Positions 1 to 11,685 are shown, counted from the stretch's first letter. The stretch: 64,000 bases of DNA from Odobenus rosmarus divergens (GCF_000321225.1 NW_004450483.1:1091194-1155193), one strand, 5' to 3'. Translations and numbers: made by a program. Notes: generated by a model from the sequence alone, not told the origin.

Positions 1-1465
1 TAAGATCCCAGAAGCTTCTAATTCCTCCTTGGGGATACATGCACAGAAACCAAGTCTGACCACCCACGGCCCTGCCAGGACATTTGGTCAGCGTTAGTGA
101 CTTGAAGGCACCGACAGGACAGAGCGGCAGAGGCTTCCATTCCGCGGCACGCCGAGCATACTTCCGAACATTCCCAGATGTCGCACACGGACTGGTGGCA
201 GCCTCCTCAGGACCTCCCAGTGCTCCCGGGGGGTGCGGGCTGCCAAGGAACGGGGGCCCGTGTGTCTCTGAGTTCAGAGACCCCAACAGAACAAGGCCAC
301 GTGTTCCCACACCTTCCCTCAGGCCCAGCAATCTATGGCAAGAACAATGGCCACGGCTTTCGGCCTCCCCCCGACAGGGGATGCTCACCCTCATCGCTGT
401 GCAAGAGTGGAGGACGGGATGCACAGACAGGCCCGGGGTGAGGAGAGCGCCTGGCTGGGCCAGACCTGAGTGGGACGGCCCCGGAGGGAACGTTCCAGAG
501 ACAGGGAGAGAGGACAGAGACTGCATGTCAAGGATGGGGCCAGGGGAAAGGGGATCCCAACAGCCTGAAGGACTAGGAAGGGTGATGTCCCCAGGATGGA
601 CTCCCCCACGGTCTCCCCAAGAGCTGGAAATGCCCCAGAGGCCCACTCTGGGGTGATGGCCCAGAAACAGAGAGAAGGGGTCCCCCAGGCTGGTACTGAG
701 TCGGTCCTTCCAGAGCCCCCATGAGGACAGCTCTGTGGCGGGGCCTCTGCCTCAGTCCTGAGCTCAGCCCCACCAGGGAGGGTATGCCCGCCCCTTGCGA
801 CAGACCAAGGAGCTGCCCCTGCGCCCACAGCGCTCACAGCCCTGGTGTCTCGCCCCACGGGCTGCACCCCAGCTGCACCTGTTGCATCCCGACTTCCCCA
901 CACAGGGATGGCAGGGAGATGCCCTGCCCCGTGGCACGGAGATGACCAGGGCCAGCTCATCAGCCTCTCCTCCCCCAGCAAGTGGTTTCCACTCTACCTC
1001 CCCAGTACATCTGACAGAGGCAGCGGTTTTCACAACCCTGGGAAACACAGGCCAGCCCTGTCTCCCCGCCGGAGAACCCAGACGACATTCTTCACAACGT
1101 GGTCACTTCTCCGGGTACTTCCTGTCGCAGTTCCAGAAGAAATGGACTGTGTATTGCCTGCTCAGAGCTGCGGTGTGTGAGCGTGGGTCTGACACAGCTC
1201 ACGTGGAGAAGAGTCTCCTTCCAAGTGACTAGCAAAAGTCCAGGGCCTCTCTAGTGGCTAGAACGCCGCTCAGCACATGCGAAGCCCCAAAAAACATTCG
1301 TGAAAAGGTGGAAGAGAGGCAGGGTGGCAGAGAGGGAAGTGGGGAGGGAGGGAGGAACATCTGAAAAGCAGAGCAATCCCGTGGGAATCATCTGCATTTC
1401 GTTGGTGGGGATGGAATGCTTCAAGTCACAGGATGCAAGTCAAACTAGCAGAAGAGTGAGTTTAT
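1..1465. other. Unique sequence, no gene seen
   Basis: GC-rich, repeat-poor sequence. Several open frames of 60-200 codons exist on both strands, but they overlap one another and show no domain, convincing splice sites or compositional bias. I see no promoter-like element that I would defend. Confidence 0.5.
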
Positions 1466-1790
1466 TCCAGATGTCCCTCCCCTGCTCCAAGCCTTTTCAT
1501 GGCTCCCTACTGCCCACAGTCCAAATTCCCCTGCAGTGTGTCCAAGGCTCCCCACAGCCATTCAAAACTCCCTTTCCAACTGCATCTCTCCTCCTACCCC
1601 TTTGTGTGAAGCCTCCTCTCAAGCAGGTGCTCTGGTCCCTACCCTGCATCCCTTTCCAGTGTTCATGTCCCTTCTCAGGGCCCTCTCCCACATGTCTCTC
1701 CCTATTTAGGAAACCCTCCTTAGTGGCACTACCTCTGGAACTTTCTGTCACTTCTCTAAGGCTCTCCCCTGGTACTTCTCAAAACACTTC
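1466..1790 (+). repeat. L2 LINE fragment, sense
   Basis: The pyrimidine-rich stretch reads like the distal ORF2 and 3' end of L2. A block resembling 'ctgctcaaaaccctccaatggc' is followed by the short degenerate sentences typical of sense L2. It is heavily diverged and its ends are approximate. Family assignment is from memory of the consensus, not from a search. Confidence 0.5.
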
Positions 1791-2989
1791 ATGTTCCCCC
1801 ATAGGGAGCTCAAAAGGACAAGGAGGGAAGGGAGAGAGACCTGGGCACTCCAAATGCAACCCAGAGGAGGAGGTCCAGGGAAGGGAGGACCAGAGGAGTG
1901 CTCCCTGCTTCTGAAGAGCCAGAGTTCTAACTCCATTCACTGGCGAGTGTCTATGGGCACCCAGAGCCCGCAAAGTGTCCCCCCCTCCTGCCAACTAGCT
2001 GAAGTGAAGGGGACATTTTTATTTGGCCTACCCAGCATCACATGGGGCCCATTCTCCCATGCATGGTCCCTACTGGTCAGGGAGGCGGACCCTCCCCATA
2101 CCGGCAGGTGTCCATAAGAGCACAAAGCCTGGTCACAGGGACTGGGTCACAGGGTGCAAGGGATCCAAGGCAGGGCAATGAGAAGAGGCCCTGGACTTTT
2201 GCTAGAGTCACCTGGAAGGAGACCTGCCCCATGAGAGCTCAGGGTGCCAGGCCCACATTCCCCCACAGCAGCTCTCGCCACCCTGTGAGGAGAGGCTGCC
2301 TGCGTGCCAACCGAGGGGCAAGCTGACCAAGAGCATGGCGAAAAGGAGACAGTGTCCCAAAGGCATCATTGGAATCTCGAATTCAGCTGGTTATGGCTGC
2401 CCAGTTAGGGAGGCCACGAGATCCATGCAGTTTCGGAAGGTCTGAGTGGGTTTCTGTCCCTTGCAATTGAGCATCCTGACGCGGTTTCCATCAGAGAAGA
2501 GCCATCCTTTCTGGCCAAGGTACAGCTATCTTCCCAGAGCCTCACACATCACAAATGTCCCTCTTGGGACTTAGCTAAATTAAGTCTGGCTGCCTGCCCA
2601 ACCTCCACAGCCTCTGGCTGAGAGCCGACCTGAGGGTGGGCAGAAGCTTGGGGAGAGAAAAAGGGCCCCCCAGAGCCATGGGTTGGGACTCGCTGAGGAG
2701 AGGGTGAGGCCATGGGGTCGAAGGAGAGAGGACCGTGGAGGGAAGGAGCAAACCGAGGCCTCTGGGCCAGGACAGAGAAGGTGGGAGGGTGCGCCAGACA
2801 ACCACACCCTTCATGGTGCCAACCCTGGCCAGCTATGCCACTTCCCAGGAGCCACAACCTGCCTGGCACCCCCTTCTGCCGACACTGCTCTGCAAAGGGC
2901 CTGTATCATCCCTCATGGGCTGGGGATGCCACTGATTGTCTAGGGCCCACCCAATCCGGGTGCCCGCCCCAGGGCTGGGAGAGCTTCCT
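1791..2989. other. Unique sequence, no gene seen
   Basis: No repeat or exon recognised. Frames such as 2712-3194 (+) run into MIR sequence and look like chance. Confidence 0.45.
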
Positions 2990-3115
2990 GGCTTGGGCAT
3001 CCCAGATCTGCTTCTTACCAGACCTGTCACCTGCTCACTGTGTGGCCTTAGCTAACCATTCCCTCTTTGGGCCTCAGTGGGCCAGATGGCCCCCTGAAGC
3101 TCTTCCTTCTCAGAA
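2990..3115 (+). repeat. MIR SINE fragment
   Basis: The order 'ctgctcactgtgtggcctta', 'aaccattccctctttgggcc', 'tcag' follows the MIR core ('ctgtgtgaccttgggcaagt...cctcagtttcc') in the sense direction. Diverged, with approximate ends. Confidence 0.6.
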
Positions 3116-3309
3116 GCACAGAAAAATCTGGCCCTCTTCAGCTGCGGGGCATCACCGACCCCTGAGCCCTGGCCCTTCCCAGCAAAACATCTGATTTCCA
3201 GTGGGACAGGGACCTGGAGTAGCAGGTGGGGCTGGTGGGGCACCATGGCTTGCCGGCTGGCCATCTCTCCTGGCCCCGCCTGACCCCAGCGGCCCCTGCT
3301 GCGGCTGGG

Positions 3310-3510
3310 CCCACAATGCCTGCCACAATTAATTATTCAGAGTCCGAGGGAGGACGGGATCTGGTGATAAAGGACTGGAAGTTAGCTGGAGGCTTGTGCT
3401 CTTTCTAAAGTGATTTACTCTGCTCCCTCCAAACTCACACCCTTAATGTAATTATTTACTTTGTCATTAAACACCCTCCTTCCACTCCAATTATTTTTAG
3501 AGTTTCTGGA
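3310..3510. promoter_or_regulatory. AT-rich island, possible conserved non-coding element
   Basis: Inside GC-rich surroundings this stretch turns AT-rich and has several homeodomain-type ATTA/TAAT cores (aattaattatt, gtaattattta, ccaattattttt) but no recognisable repeat. This pattern is typical of conserved enhancers near developmental genes. It is inferred from composition only. Confidence 0.35.
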
Positions 3511-3629
3511 GCCTATAGAATTGGCTGGGGAGGCTGCTCATTGGCCAGGGAACCGGGTCGTCCCCTGAGGGACAGTGTGGCTCATGCAGCCTGAGGACTC
3601 ACGCTGGGGTTGCAGGCCTTGGCCAGGAC

Positions 3630-3714
3630 GGCCCCTCGTCCTAACTTCCTCCCTCCCCTCTTCCCTCCCTCCATTCCTTCCCCCTTCCTTCCTCCCTCCC
3701 TCTTTCCTTTTTAA
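3630..3714. repeat. Pyrimidine-rich simple repeat (CCTT/CCCT)n
   Basis: Imperfect run of cttcc, ctccc and ttccc units on the plus strand, ending directly at the L1 3' end that follows. It may have grown from the poly-T (antisense poly-A) of that L1. The frame 3538-3732 on the minus strand, rich in Gly, Arg and Glu, is only this repeat translated. Confidence 0.85.
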
Positions 3715-4205
3715 AATGGAGATATAATTCACGTACCATAAAATTCACCCTTCGAAAGTATACAATTCAGTGGTTTTTACTATATTCACAGGGTTACGCA
3801 ACCATCACCACAATCTAATTCCAGAACATTTCATCACCCAAAAAAGAACTCCACATGCATTAGCAGTCACTCCCCATTCCCTCCTCCCCTCTACTTCCCG
3901 CCTCTATAGATTTGCCTGTTTGGGACGGTTCACATAAACGGAGTCCTATGATATACGGCCCTCTGTGTCTGCCTGCTTTCACGGAGCACAATGTCATCGA
4001 GGTTCATACATGTTGAAGCACAATTCAGTACTGCGTTCCTTTTTATGGCTGAATAATATTCCATGTGCAAATATCCTGCATTTTGTTCATCCATTAGCCA
4101 GCTAACGGACTTCTGGGTTATTTCCGTTCAGGGGCTATTCTGAATCGCGTCGCTGTGAACATGTGTATACAGGTTTTGGCGTGGGCTATGTCTCCAGTTC
4201 TCTTG
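3715..4205 (-). mobile_element. L1M 3' UTR fragment, antisense
   Basis: Blocks such as 'aattcacgtaccataaaatt', 'caattcagtggtttttacta', 'ccatcaccacaatctaattc' and 'ggctgaataatattccatgt' match the reverse complement of the old mammalian L1M 3' untranslated region in the right order over about 490 bp. No ORF2 remnant is present. It is a 5'-truncated dead copy. Confidence 0.85.
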
Positions 4206-5394
4206 GGTCCGTCCCGAAGTGTGGATCGCTGTCTTCCTCTCTTCCTCCTCTTCTCCATCCCATCCCGGGCCTGGAGCTGGGGAAGCTAGGGCCTGGCACG
4301 TTGGCGCTGCTATGGGCGGCTGGGGAGTCCTGCACTGCTCCGGTCGCTGACAATACGGCCAGGAGCTGCCAGGCCCTCTCAGGCAGGTGACGCCAGGAGT
4401 CCGTCACCCACATGGGCGGCAGACCTTCATGCCCTACGCTGCTGGCCAGAGAGGCTTCATCACCCTCATTTCACAGAGGGAGGTGAGAGCAGCCCGTGTT
4501 CGTACCTGGACGTGAACCCCCGCTTGCGGGCCTCACCTGTTGCCTTCCCTGTCACCAACAGAGCCAGGGGAGATGTGACCAGTGTGTCGACTCTGGGGAC
4601 CACAAATGGGACAAAGGTCCCACCTGCGTCCAGCCTCAGAACTTGCAGAGGGAGCAATGTGTGTCTTGGGCAATTGGCTCCTCCCTTTCTGACCCTTCTC
4701 CCGTGCGTAGCCCCAGGGATGCCAGTGCCCTCAGGGTGTCACTGGGCAGGGGCCTGGGGCCTGGTAACCCAGGCCACACAGAGGGATCTAGAACAACACA
4801 GCCTCTGCACAAACCTGCAGGCAAGGTGACAGCTAACGGGTGAATTTCAGGCACTGCCATCGTGGAAATGAAGGAAAGTCCACGATGGCAGGGATTGAGG
4901 AAGCTGTAAAGCCTACACCTGGTGTCCTCTGCCCAACCCCACACAAAACCCAAACACTCCTCTCAAAGGTCACTACTCAAAATGGGATGGAAACCAGACA
5001 CAGAAATGGCCCTCCTCAGACCAGAGGCCTTGCTACCTGGTGTGAGGGTTTCAGACTCCCCGGTCCCCACAAACACGAGCTGGCAATCCATGCCCATGGG
5101 GAGCAGGGCCAGCCAGGCCACTCTCAGGGTCAGAGCCAAGGGCAGTGTTTCAAGACAGAGCCCCTCCAGCCTCCTCCTCCCTGCCTACCCAAGAGGAGAG
5201 ACCAGCTCAACCTGGAGCAGGGTCTAAACAAGCCACGTGCACCCAGAGCTGGGCTGGGTTGGACCTCCAGCCTCCACAGAACACAGACCCAGGAGGGGCC
5301 TCTGAATACGGTATCACGGGGCTTCCCAGTCCCAGGACAGCAGCTTGTGCTGGGGGGCTGAAGAGCAAAGGGAGTCCTTCCTTCCCCAAGGGAC
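4206..5394. other. Unique sequence with one perfect hairpin, no gene seen
   Basis: GC-rich unique sequence. Open frames such as 4840-5361 (+) show no family features. The only structure I noticed is the 13-bp inverted repeat listed separately. Confidence 0.45.
4854..4891. repeat. Perfect 13-bp inverted repeat with 12-nt spacer
   Basis: The arm CTGCCATCGTGGA (4854-4866) is followed after 12 bases by its exact reverse complement TCCACGATGGCAG (4879-4891). The flanks do not extend the stem. It could fold as a short hairpin in DNA or RNA. It is too short for a microRNA precursor and has no T-run after it, so no function is assigned. Confidence 0.9.
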
Positions 5395-5515
5395 TGACAA
5401 AGCCATTCTCAGCTCCCAGGGCCTTTGCACATGCCACTCCTCAGGCTAGAAGGCCGATCCCCCTTGTACATCATGGGCAAGCGGCTATTCCTTGTGAAGA
5501 TTCTGCTCAGATACC
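5395..5515 (+). repeat. L2 LINE fragment, sense
   Basis: The phrase 'cagggcctttgcacatgcca' is the well-known sense L2 motif (consensus 'cagggcctttgcacttgctg'), followed by a degenerate 'tcagatacc' region. Ends are approximate. Confidence 0.65.
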
Positions 5516-5519
5516 CGTG

Positions 5520-5541
5520 CATTCATTCATTCATTCATTCA
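5520..5541. repeat. (CATT)n microsatellite
   Basis: Five and a half CATT units, followed by 'cactcactctcaaatatttattggatgcctat', the antisense-L2-like phrase commonly attached to such ATTC repeats. Confidence 0.9.
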
Positions 5542-5599
5542 CTCACTCTCAAATATTTATTGGATGCCTATGTGCTACTCTCAGAGATAGTTCTAGAAT

Positions 5600-5835
5600 A
5601 ATCAAAATAACAGCAATAGCAATAATCCTGAAAGCACCCACTACTATATACAGAATGCTCACCATATGCCAGGTACTATCCTAGCACCTCACGTTGCTTA
5701 TCTGTAATCCTAGCCCTCAAAAGAGAAGTATTTTGTCCACTTTTAAGGTGAAGACACTGGGGTTCAGATCAGCAAAGGATACGCAACCAGGATGTGGCAG
5801 AGCAAGGATTGGAACCTTGTCCGTCCAACTCTGAG
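5600..5835 (-). repeat. MIR SINE, antisense
   Basis: In order: a 'gccaggtactatcctagcac' block, 'aagtattttgtccacttttaaggtgaagacactgggg', then 'gcaaccaggatgtggcagagcaaggattggaacc'. These are the antisense MIR tail, core and head. Diverged, but the order is convincing. Confidence 0.7.
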
Positions 5836-6769
5836 CCTCGGCCCCCAGATCATGCTGGCCACCCCGGAGCTGGTTGTTCCATGCGCCATTCCCCGTGGCT
5901 TGCCCTAAGCCCTGCCACACTCCAGAGCGCCACTGTGGTAACCTCTCCCCAACCATGTGATCTGAGTGTGTAGCTGCTCCCTGTAGGCCCCTGGGTCAGA
6001 GAGGCCACACGGCTGCAGGCCGTGGACTTACCAGGGCCTTACTCAGACATCAGAGCCTTTTCATGTCCCACTCCTTCCCTGAAGTATTTTGATCACTCCA
6101 GGCCTCAGGTAACGGCCACAGCTGTATCACGAGTGGGGGCGCGTGGTTTCTCCATGGGACCACAGCTCCTGGGGACAAAGACTAGGGCTCCTGCTTCTCA
6201 GATGCCTCCCCTCCCTCACTCCTACCTGCCCCCTCGGGTGCTGGCACAGGCTTCTTCGAGGGCAGGAGTTCATTCGGAGGCACTGTTTGGCCTCCTAGCC
6301 CATCAATGTGGACTTAAGGAGGCTCCAACAGAGCCACAGGACCTCAGTCTGTGTGGTCGAGTGGCCACGCATCCACGCAGGAGCCCCAGACACCCCCAGG
6401 CCTCACCGCCGAGCAGTACTTCCCTCGTCCCACTGGTCCCAGATGCCACTGTCCATCCCTGCCACGCCTGGCCGCCAGACCCAGGGACCCCTCCCTGGAC
6501 TCCTTGCGTCTGGTCTCTCCACCCAAGACCTCTCTCACTGCAGGTAGCCCTCTCGAGTGGACACTGAGAATCTGACGTGGCAGGGGTCTGCCTTGAACCT
6601 CTGTGACTGGTTCCCTGAGGCTTGGGGGCGAGGGGAGAGTCTAGATACCCCACCGGCCACTGAGGCAGGAGCCCCTCTCAGGCCCACCCTAGAGCTACAT
6701 AGGCCAAATGCTGCCTCCCAAGCCCCTGCACTCCCACTGGGCCATTCTGCTGCCCCTCCCGCCCACCCT
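5836..6769. other. Unique sequence, no gene seen
   Basis: GC-rich with no recognised repeat. Overlapping open frames at 6022-6567 (+) and 6303-6653 (-) lie on opposite strands of the same DNA. Neither has family features. Confidence 0.45.
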
Positions 6770-6965
6770 TGCCTCTTTTCACCTGGTGAAACCCTGCACA
6801 TCCTTCAATGCCCAGGTCCGATGCTGCCTCCCCATGAAGCTTCCTGGGCAGGATCTGTCACCATCTCCCGAGTGTCCCCATAGTGCTCTGTTCTCTGTCC
6901 CCCGATGCCTTCAACTGGGAGCTCCTGAAGGGCAGAAACAGGGTTTCCGCATCACCCCATCTCAG
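6770..6965 (+). repeat. L2/CR1-type LINE 3' fragment, sense
   Basis: 'cacatccttcaatgcccagg' and 'cttcctgggcaggatctgtc' followed by 'aactgggagctcctgaaggg' match the sense L2-type 3' region (consensus 'catccttcaagacccagctc...gaagccttccc...gagctccttgagggcagg'). Confidence 0.65.
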
Positions 6966-7094
6966 ACTGGTGTTCCGGAACCATCTGTAGGATGCACTCA
7001 CAAGCTCAGGGAACCCAGAGGCACCCAGGCCACCTCTGGTAGGCCAAGGGTCTCCTTCCTCTTTCGGGAACCCCGCTTCCACCCCAAACACCAG

Positions 7095-7600
7095 GCCTGA
7101 CTTCATTATCTTCAAAATGTTCCCAAGATCAGAGGCAGTAAGACCTGGCCACAAACATAAAATAAATTATCTCCCCACACCAATGATAAATGGTTCTATT
7201 AGCAAACCAGATTGTTAAACTCCGATATAACAGAACGCAGGAAACTGGGGCCCATCCATTCTCCCTCCGGCGCACACTGAGTTGTAAATAGGTTATTTTG
7301 TGTGTAAATAACACATTAAAACACAGCATTAGCTGTGTCTTTTGATAGAGAGGAAATTGTTACAAATAAATAATTCCGGACAGGAATGTAAAATAAGCCA
7401 GATTTAATAGTGCATGCCTGGTGCAGCCGTGTTAAACATGACTAAAATGATAAACCCCAGAATATACTAATAGTAAACTATGCACTGACATCAAAGTAAT
7501 GAGACTGTATTTTTTACCAAGCTTTAGAAATGCTAAAATTAGTTTTGACAGAACCAAACGTCAGAAAAATGTTTCCAACATAAACACCATCAATTTGGGA
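7095..7600. promoter_or_regulatory. 500-bp AT-rich island, possible enhancer
   Basis: A sharp switch from GC-rich DNA to AT-rich DNA with no recognisable repeat. It contains many homeobox- and GATA/TCF-like words: 'ttaaaacacagcattagctg', 'aaataaataattccgg', 'aaatgataaatgg' and 'gtaaataggttattttg'. Long repeat-free AT-rich blocks like this are often conserved developmental enhancers. Alignment was not possible, so this is inference. Confidence 0.4.
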
Positions 7601-7719
7601 AGCTGGGGTTTGGGACAGGATGGGGGCAGGGCCAGGAGCAGCTGTGTCCCATCCCACGGGCAATTCCTGCCCAATCGGTTTCCGGTCCCAGGGGTGTCAT
7701 CGGATGACCCTGGGTGCCT

Positions 7720-7800
7720 CAGGTCTCTGGACCTTGGCTTCCACATCTGTAAAATGAACAGATTTGAACTAGATGATCTCTCAGGTTTCTCCCAGTTCTG
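7720..7800 (+). repeat. MIR-family SINE fragment
   Basis: 'ggaccttggcttccacatct', 'gtaaaatgaacagatttgaa', 'ctagatgatctctcagg' is the sense MIR/THER core and 3' part. Confidence 0.7.
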
Positions 7801-8155
7801 TAACTCTGCAACAGTTAAACATGCACAACGAACCACAAGACGCGAGGCCATGTCTGCCAGGCGGAAGGGGAAGGGGAGGAAATGAGCCTGAGCCACCAGG
7901 ACAGCCCTCGGGGGCTTCTATTCCCTGTGGGCAGAGCTCACCAGCTCACATGAGCCAGCCAGAAACACACAAGGCAGATCTGAAGTGGAAATGTGTGTGC
8001 TCCGGCCTCTGTAACCAACGAGGAGAGGCCAGGTGGGCCGGCGGAAGGCTCCCAGAGCACAGACCCGGGGCTGGGCCTTGAATGCTGAGCCGAGGTGGGG
8101 CAGGGGCTGCTGTGTTGGGGCCAATGGGGCATCTGCTCCGATTTGCATGGCAGCT

Positions 8156-8350
8156 GGTTTGTTTGCTTGTAATTTATTTATTTTCAGAGAGGGAGAGAAA
8201 GAATCTCCAGCAGACTCCCCACTGAGCATGGAGCCCGATGTGGGGCTTGATCTCCTGACCCGGGGCTTGATCTCCCGACCCCGAGATCCCGACATGAGCC
8301 GAAACCAAGAGTCGGATGCTCCACCGACTGAGCCACCCAGGCGCCCCTGG
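8156..8350 (-). mobile_element. SINEC (carnivore tRNA-Lys SINE)
   Basis: Reverse-strand carnivore SINE. The antisense head ends in 'tgagccacccaggcgcccc', and the body holds 'gcagactccccactgagcat' and a T-rich tail side. It is bounded by the direct repeat ATGGCAGCT at 8147-8155 and 8351-8359, a normal target-site duplication. It contains a private 20-bp tandem duplication (8242-8281) in the 'ggggcttgatctc' segment. Confidence 0.95.
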
Positions 8351-8484
8351 ATGGCAGCTATTTTGAGTGACGTTCAGAGAGGCCTTCAGAGCATGAGGTC
8401 TCAGGGTGGCACGAGACCACAAAACGCAAGAGGAATGGGCATTCAGATTCGTGTCGCTAACGTTTACTTCATCACTACACAGAC

Positions 8485-8640
8485 CCTCTGATGGCCACTC
8501 TCTAAACGCTCGCCCATTTCAGCTCCCCAGAGCCAGGTGTAGTGCCCATGACCATCTCCACTCTATGCACTTGAGAAAAGTGAGCTGGCTGGCTCCAGAG
8601 CACACAGCTAACAGTGGGGAGCTAGGAATAGCCCAGGTCC
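8485..8640 (-). repeat. Probable MIR fragment, antisense
   Basis: 'gcccatttcagctccccaga' and later 'tgagaaaagtgagctggctggctccagagcacacagctaa' resemble antisense MIR. Strongly diverged. Confidence 0.45.
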
Positions 8641-10140
8641 TTTCTACCATATTCCCTGTGGGCCGCAAGGAGTCTCCAACCCTCACCTCGGCCCCACGTG
8701 CCCCGAGCCTCCAGCACAGCCCTGGCACTTGAGACCTCACCGGCCCGGGCGTCGTTAAGTCATTCAGAGCCCCCCACTTCCACCCCGGAAAACACCCAGG
8801 TGGTCGCACTGCATCCCGTTTCCTGAGTGCGCGGAGCTGTCGGGGAGGACTGAGCTCTGCTCTTAGATAAAGCCTGATGGGAACTGGCTGTTCCATGTGG
8901 CCGGGCCATTAAAACAAACTCAGTAGCAGCGACAACAGCCGTCCTGAAAATCACTTAAATAAGAATAATTGCCCACTTAGTCACACCTGAGTGCATCCTC
9001 TAGCTCAGGGCGAAAGTGTGCGGCCCCAGAAGAGCCATTCAGGTAGGCCAGGGAGGCTGGCCCACTTGGCAAGCTGCAGAGGGCCTCAGGAGGGGAGCCG
9101 GGGCCCGACTGACCCTGGCCCTTGGGAACCTCAGGGGCAGCAGGCCACACCAGCCCACTGGCATGACAGTGTCAGACTCCCCTCCCTGACCAATCATTTA
9201 TCGGGTGTCTGCCTTGCTGGGGGTGAACAATGCCCTGCCCAGAGGGCATCCTAGGGGGATGGCCCGGAGACGGAGGGAGGGCAAAGACACCGGGGACTCA
9301 GAGACATTTATCAGTGACAGGGCACAGTAAGGTCCAGGGGACTTGGGTACATTTCCTCACCCTGGCACCTCAGTGAGAATGCTCACCACCTGACTCGTTT
9401 ACAGACCCTGGTATTTACGCAGTATTCCAAGACTGACAGGGATGCCTCACCACTGCGCAAAAACGTGCCTGGAAGAAACTTTCGGAGAAGCCAGCAGGGC
9501 CAGCAGACAAAATGACGGGGTGGCCGGGGCAGTGGGGGCACAGAAGCCCCCCGAAGCAAGGAGCCAAGTGCCGAGAGTCACCCAGTACTCAAGCCTGGTG
9601 GACAAGCAGGTCACCGCCCGGCCAGTACAAACCAGCTGCACCCAGTTAGCGCGCCCCCTCCAGGGATGCACTCCCTGCCTTGGACCAACTGCAACCCTTG
9701 TAAACATACCCACGCCCAGGCTCCGGCTGGGGGAGATTCCATTCCAGCAGGTCTGGAATGGCCTGGGGATCTGCATTTATTACAGCTGTCTCACGGGCTG
9801 CTGATGCGTTCGGCAACCTCTGGTCTGATCCCACCCTCTTGCGTACAGGAGTGAAGGCTGAGTGAGCAAGGCCAGGGACCCACTCAGGTCACCTACCCAG
9901 GACAGCCTGCGGTAGTGAAGCAAAGCAGCACAGCAACTCAGGCCTGATCTCCAGCCCAGGGCTCCCTCCACCACTCTCGAGGAGGAAGACAGCAGAAATC
10001 TGGTCTCCCTACCCCTGTCCAGCCTCAACAAGTCAACCAGCAAGAGTCACCAGTGAAGCGAAGACTTTCTAAGCCAGGCAGAGCCTCCAGGGCCTGGAAA
10101 AGGAAAACTAGCAATAGTTCATAAAGCAGAGACTTAACCT
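8641..10140. other. Mostly unique sequence, no gene seen
   Basis: No exon, promoter or RNA gene recognised. The part around 9660-9800 vaguely resembles an old hAT-type MER fragment, but not well enough to call. Confidence 0.4.
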
Positions 10141-10149
10141 GGGCCTCAC

Positions 10150-10300
10150 ACAGAGCTAACTTAGAGCCTGCCACTTTACATTGCCGCCTCAAGTAATTCT
10201 CACGACACTGTGAGGTAGGGATCATTACTGTGTCCATTTTGCAGATGTAGAAATGGAGGCTTGGACGTGCCCAGGGTCAGCAGAGCGGGGCCTTACCCCT
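10150..10300 (-). repeat. MIR SINE, antisense
   Basis: 'caagtaattctcacgacact', 'gtgaggtagggatcattact', 'ccattttgcagatgtagaaa' and 'tgcccagggtcagcagagc' follow antisense MIR in order. Confidence 0.75.
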
Positions 10301-10889
10301 GTGGTGTGGCTCCAGAGTCTGAGCTGTTTCTTACTGCTTCTCTGGACCGCCTGGGAGAAGAGCGGCAGCGGGGACAGCCACCCCCCGTGAGGTGCCCTGT
10401 GCCAGGCCAGCCTGAGCACATGCTATCTCCCGTAATTGTCCCCTAGCAGCTCTGCATGTGATTCCCACTTTAGGTATGGCAAGTCTCGCCCTGCCTCATG
10501 CAGCTAGAACGTGGAGGGCCCAACACTTAATGAGGGCATCAGAATCCCCGCAACTTGCTGGGCCCCACTCCCGGAAGGAGTGCTCCTGGAGGCCTTGGGG
10601 TGGGGGGGCCCAACTCCCAGGGATGCTGCTGCAGCTGCTGGTGGGAGACCACACGGGGAGGACCCAGGCCCAGCAAATAGCGGGCGCTCCACGACAGTAA
10701 GGTGCTGTCACTGTGGGCGCTTCACGGGGTTTCTAAAGCCCGTCTGGCACTCTGACCCCAAGGACTGAGCAAAGCTCTCAGACCAAGACTTAGTTCCAAG
10801 TTTTATGGCTCCAGACTTTCCGATCGTCCCAGCCCCAGAGGCCTGGAGGAGCTGGGTCCCTGGTGCTCAGCTAAGGCACACAGACAGGT

Positions 10890-11075
10890 TCAGAAATATT
10901 TTTGGAAAGAAAACCCACTGTTGCGGAGGAAAATACGACAGCATTTAGGCAGTTTCAGTGAAAAGCAATGAAAAACACCTGAATCAAATTGCCTTTAAAA
11001 TTACGCCATTTCAAAAATTAAAGGGGAAAAAAAGCTCTGGGCCAAAATGTGTTTTTAAAAGATTTATGGCCTCCC
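10890..11075. promoter_or_regulatory. AT-rich island, possible conserved element
   Basis: Repeat-free AT-rich block ('cagaaatatttttggaaaga', 'caaattgcctttaaaattac', 'aaaaattaaaggggaaaaaa') in GC-rich surroundings. Compositional evidence only. Confidence 0.3.
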
Positions 11076-11589
11076 AAGTGTTAGCACCACAGCTCAAGAG
11101 GCTGGGAAGGGACCCACCGGCCTGGGCCTCTGCCGTCTCCTCCCGCCAGACAGGTGATTCACTGAACCTGCCGCCAGTCTGACCACAGTGCTGCTCAGCC
11201 ACCGCCCTGCTCTGCTGTGCACACACGGTCTCCAAGAGGTAGCGACTCCGAGGGGAAACGCCCAGCCCCCAGCAGGTCCGGCCTCGTGACACCTAAGGGA
11301 GGTCAAGCAACAGGGGCCAGGCAGGCCAGGTGACTTTTCAGGTCCCTCTGCAAGTAATTAATTCATGGCCCCAGATCTCAAAGAACTGGCCATCTGGAAG
11401 TGAGAAGGTGCCGTCAGCCTGTTGGACAGACGAGTGACTTGCTGTGCCTGGTGCAGAGACTGGACAGTTACCATCGAGTATCAGTGGGCTGGCCTTTAAG
11501 GCCCAAATCACTCACCAACAGTCTAAAATCACCATCTAAAAGCAAATACCAAAAAAAGACGCTCACCATGTGACAGGGACGAGATGGAG

Positions 11590-11685
11590 CCTCAGACCCT
11601 GTTCTCTGTTAAAGCAGTGGGTGACCTTGGGCAAGTCCCTTCCCTACCTCGTCTCAGTCTCATTTACAAAATGGAGAGGCTCCAA
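11590..11685 (+). repeat. MIR SINE fragment, sense
   Basis: 'gtgaccttgggcaagtccct', 'tccctacctcgtctcagtct', 'catttacaaaatgg' is the sense MIR core. Confidence 0.75.

Noticed and set aside
9660..9800. Possible hAT-type MER relic
   Set aside because: Only short resemblance ('ggggatctgcatttatta'); not enough to assign.
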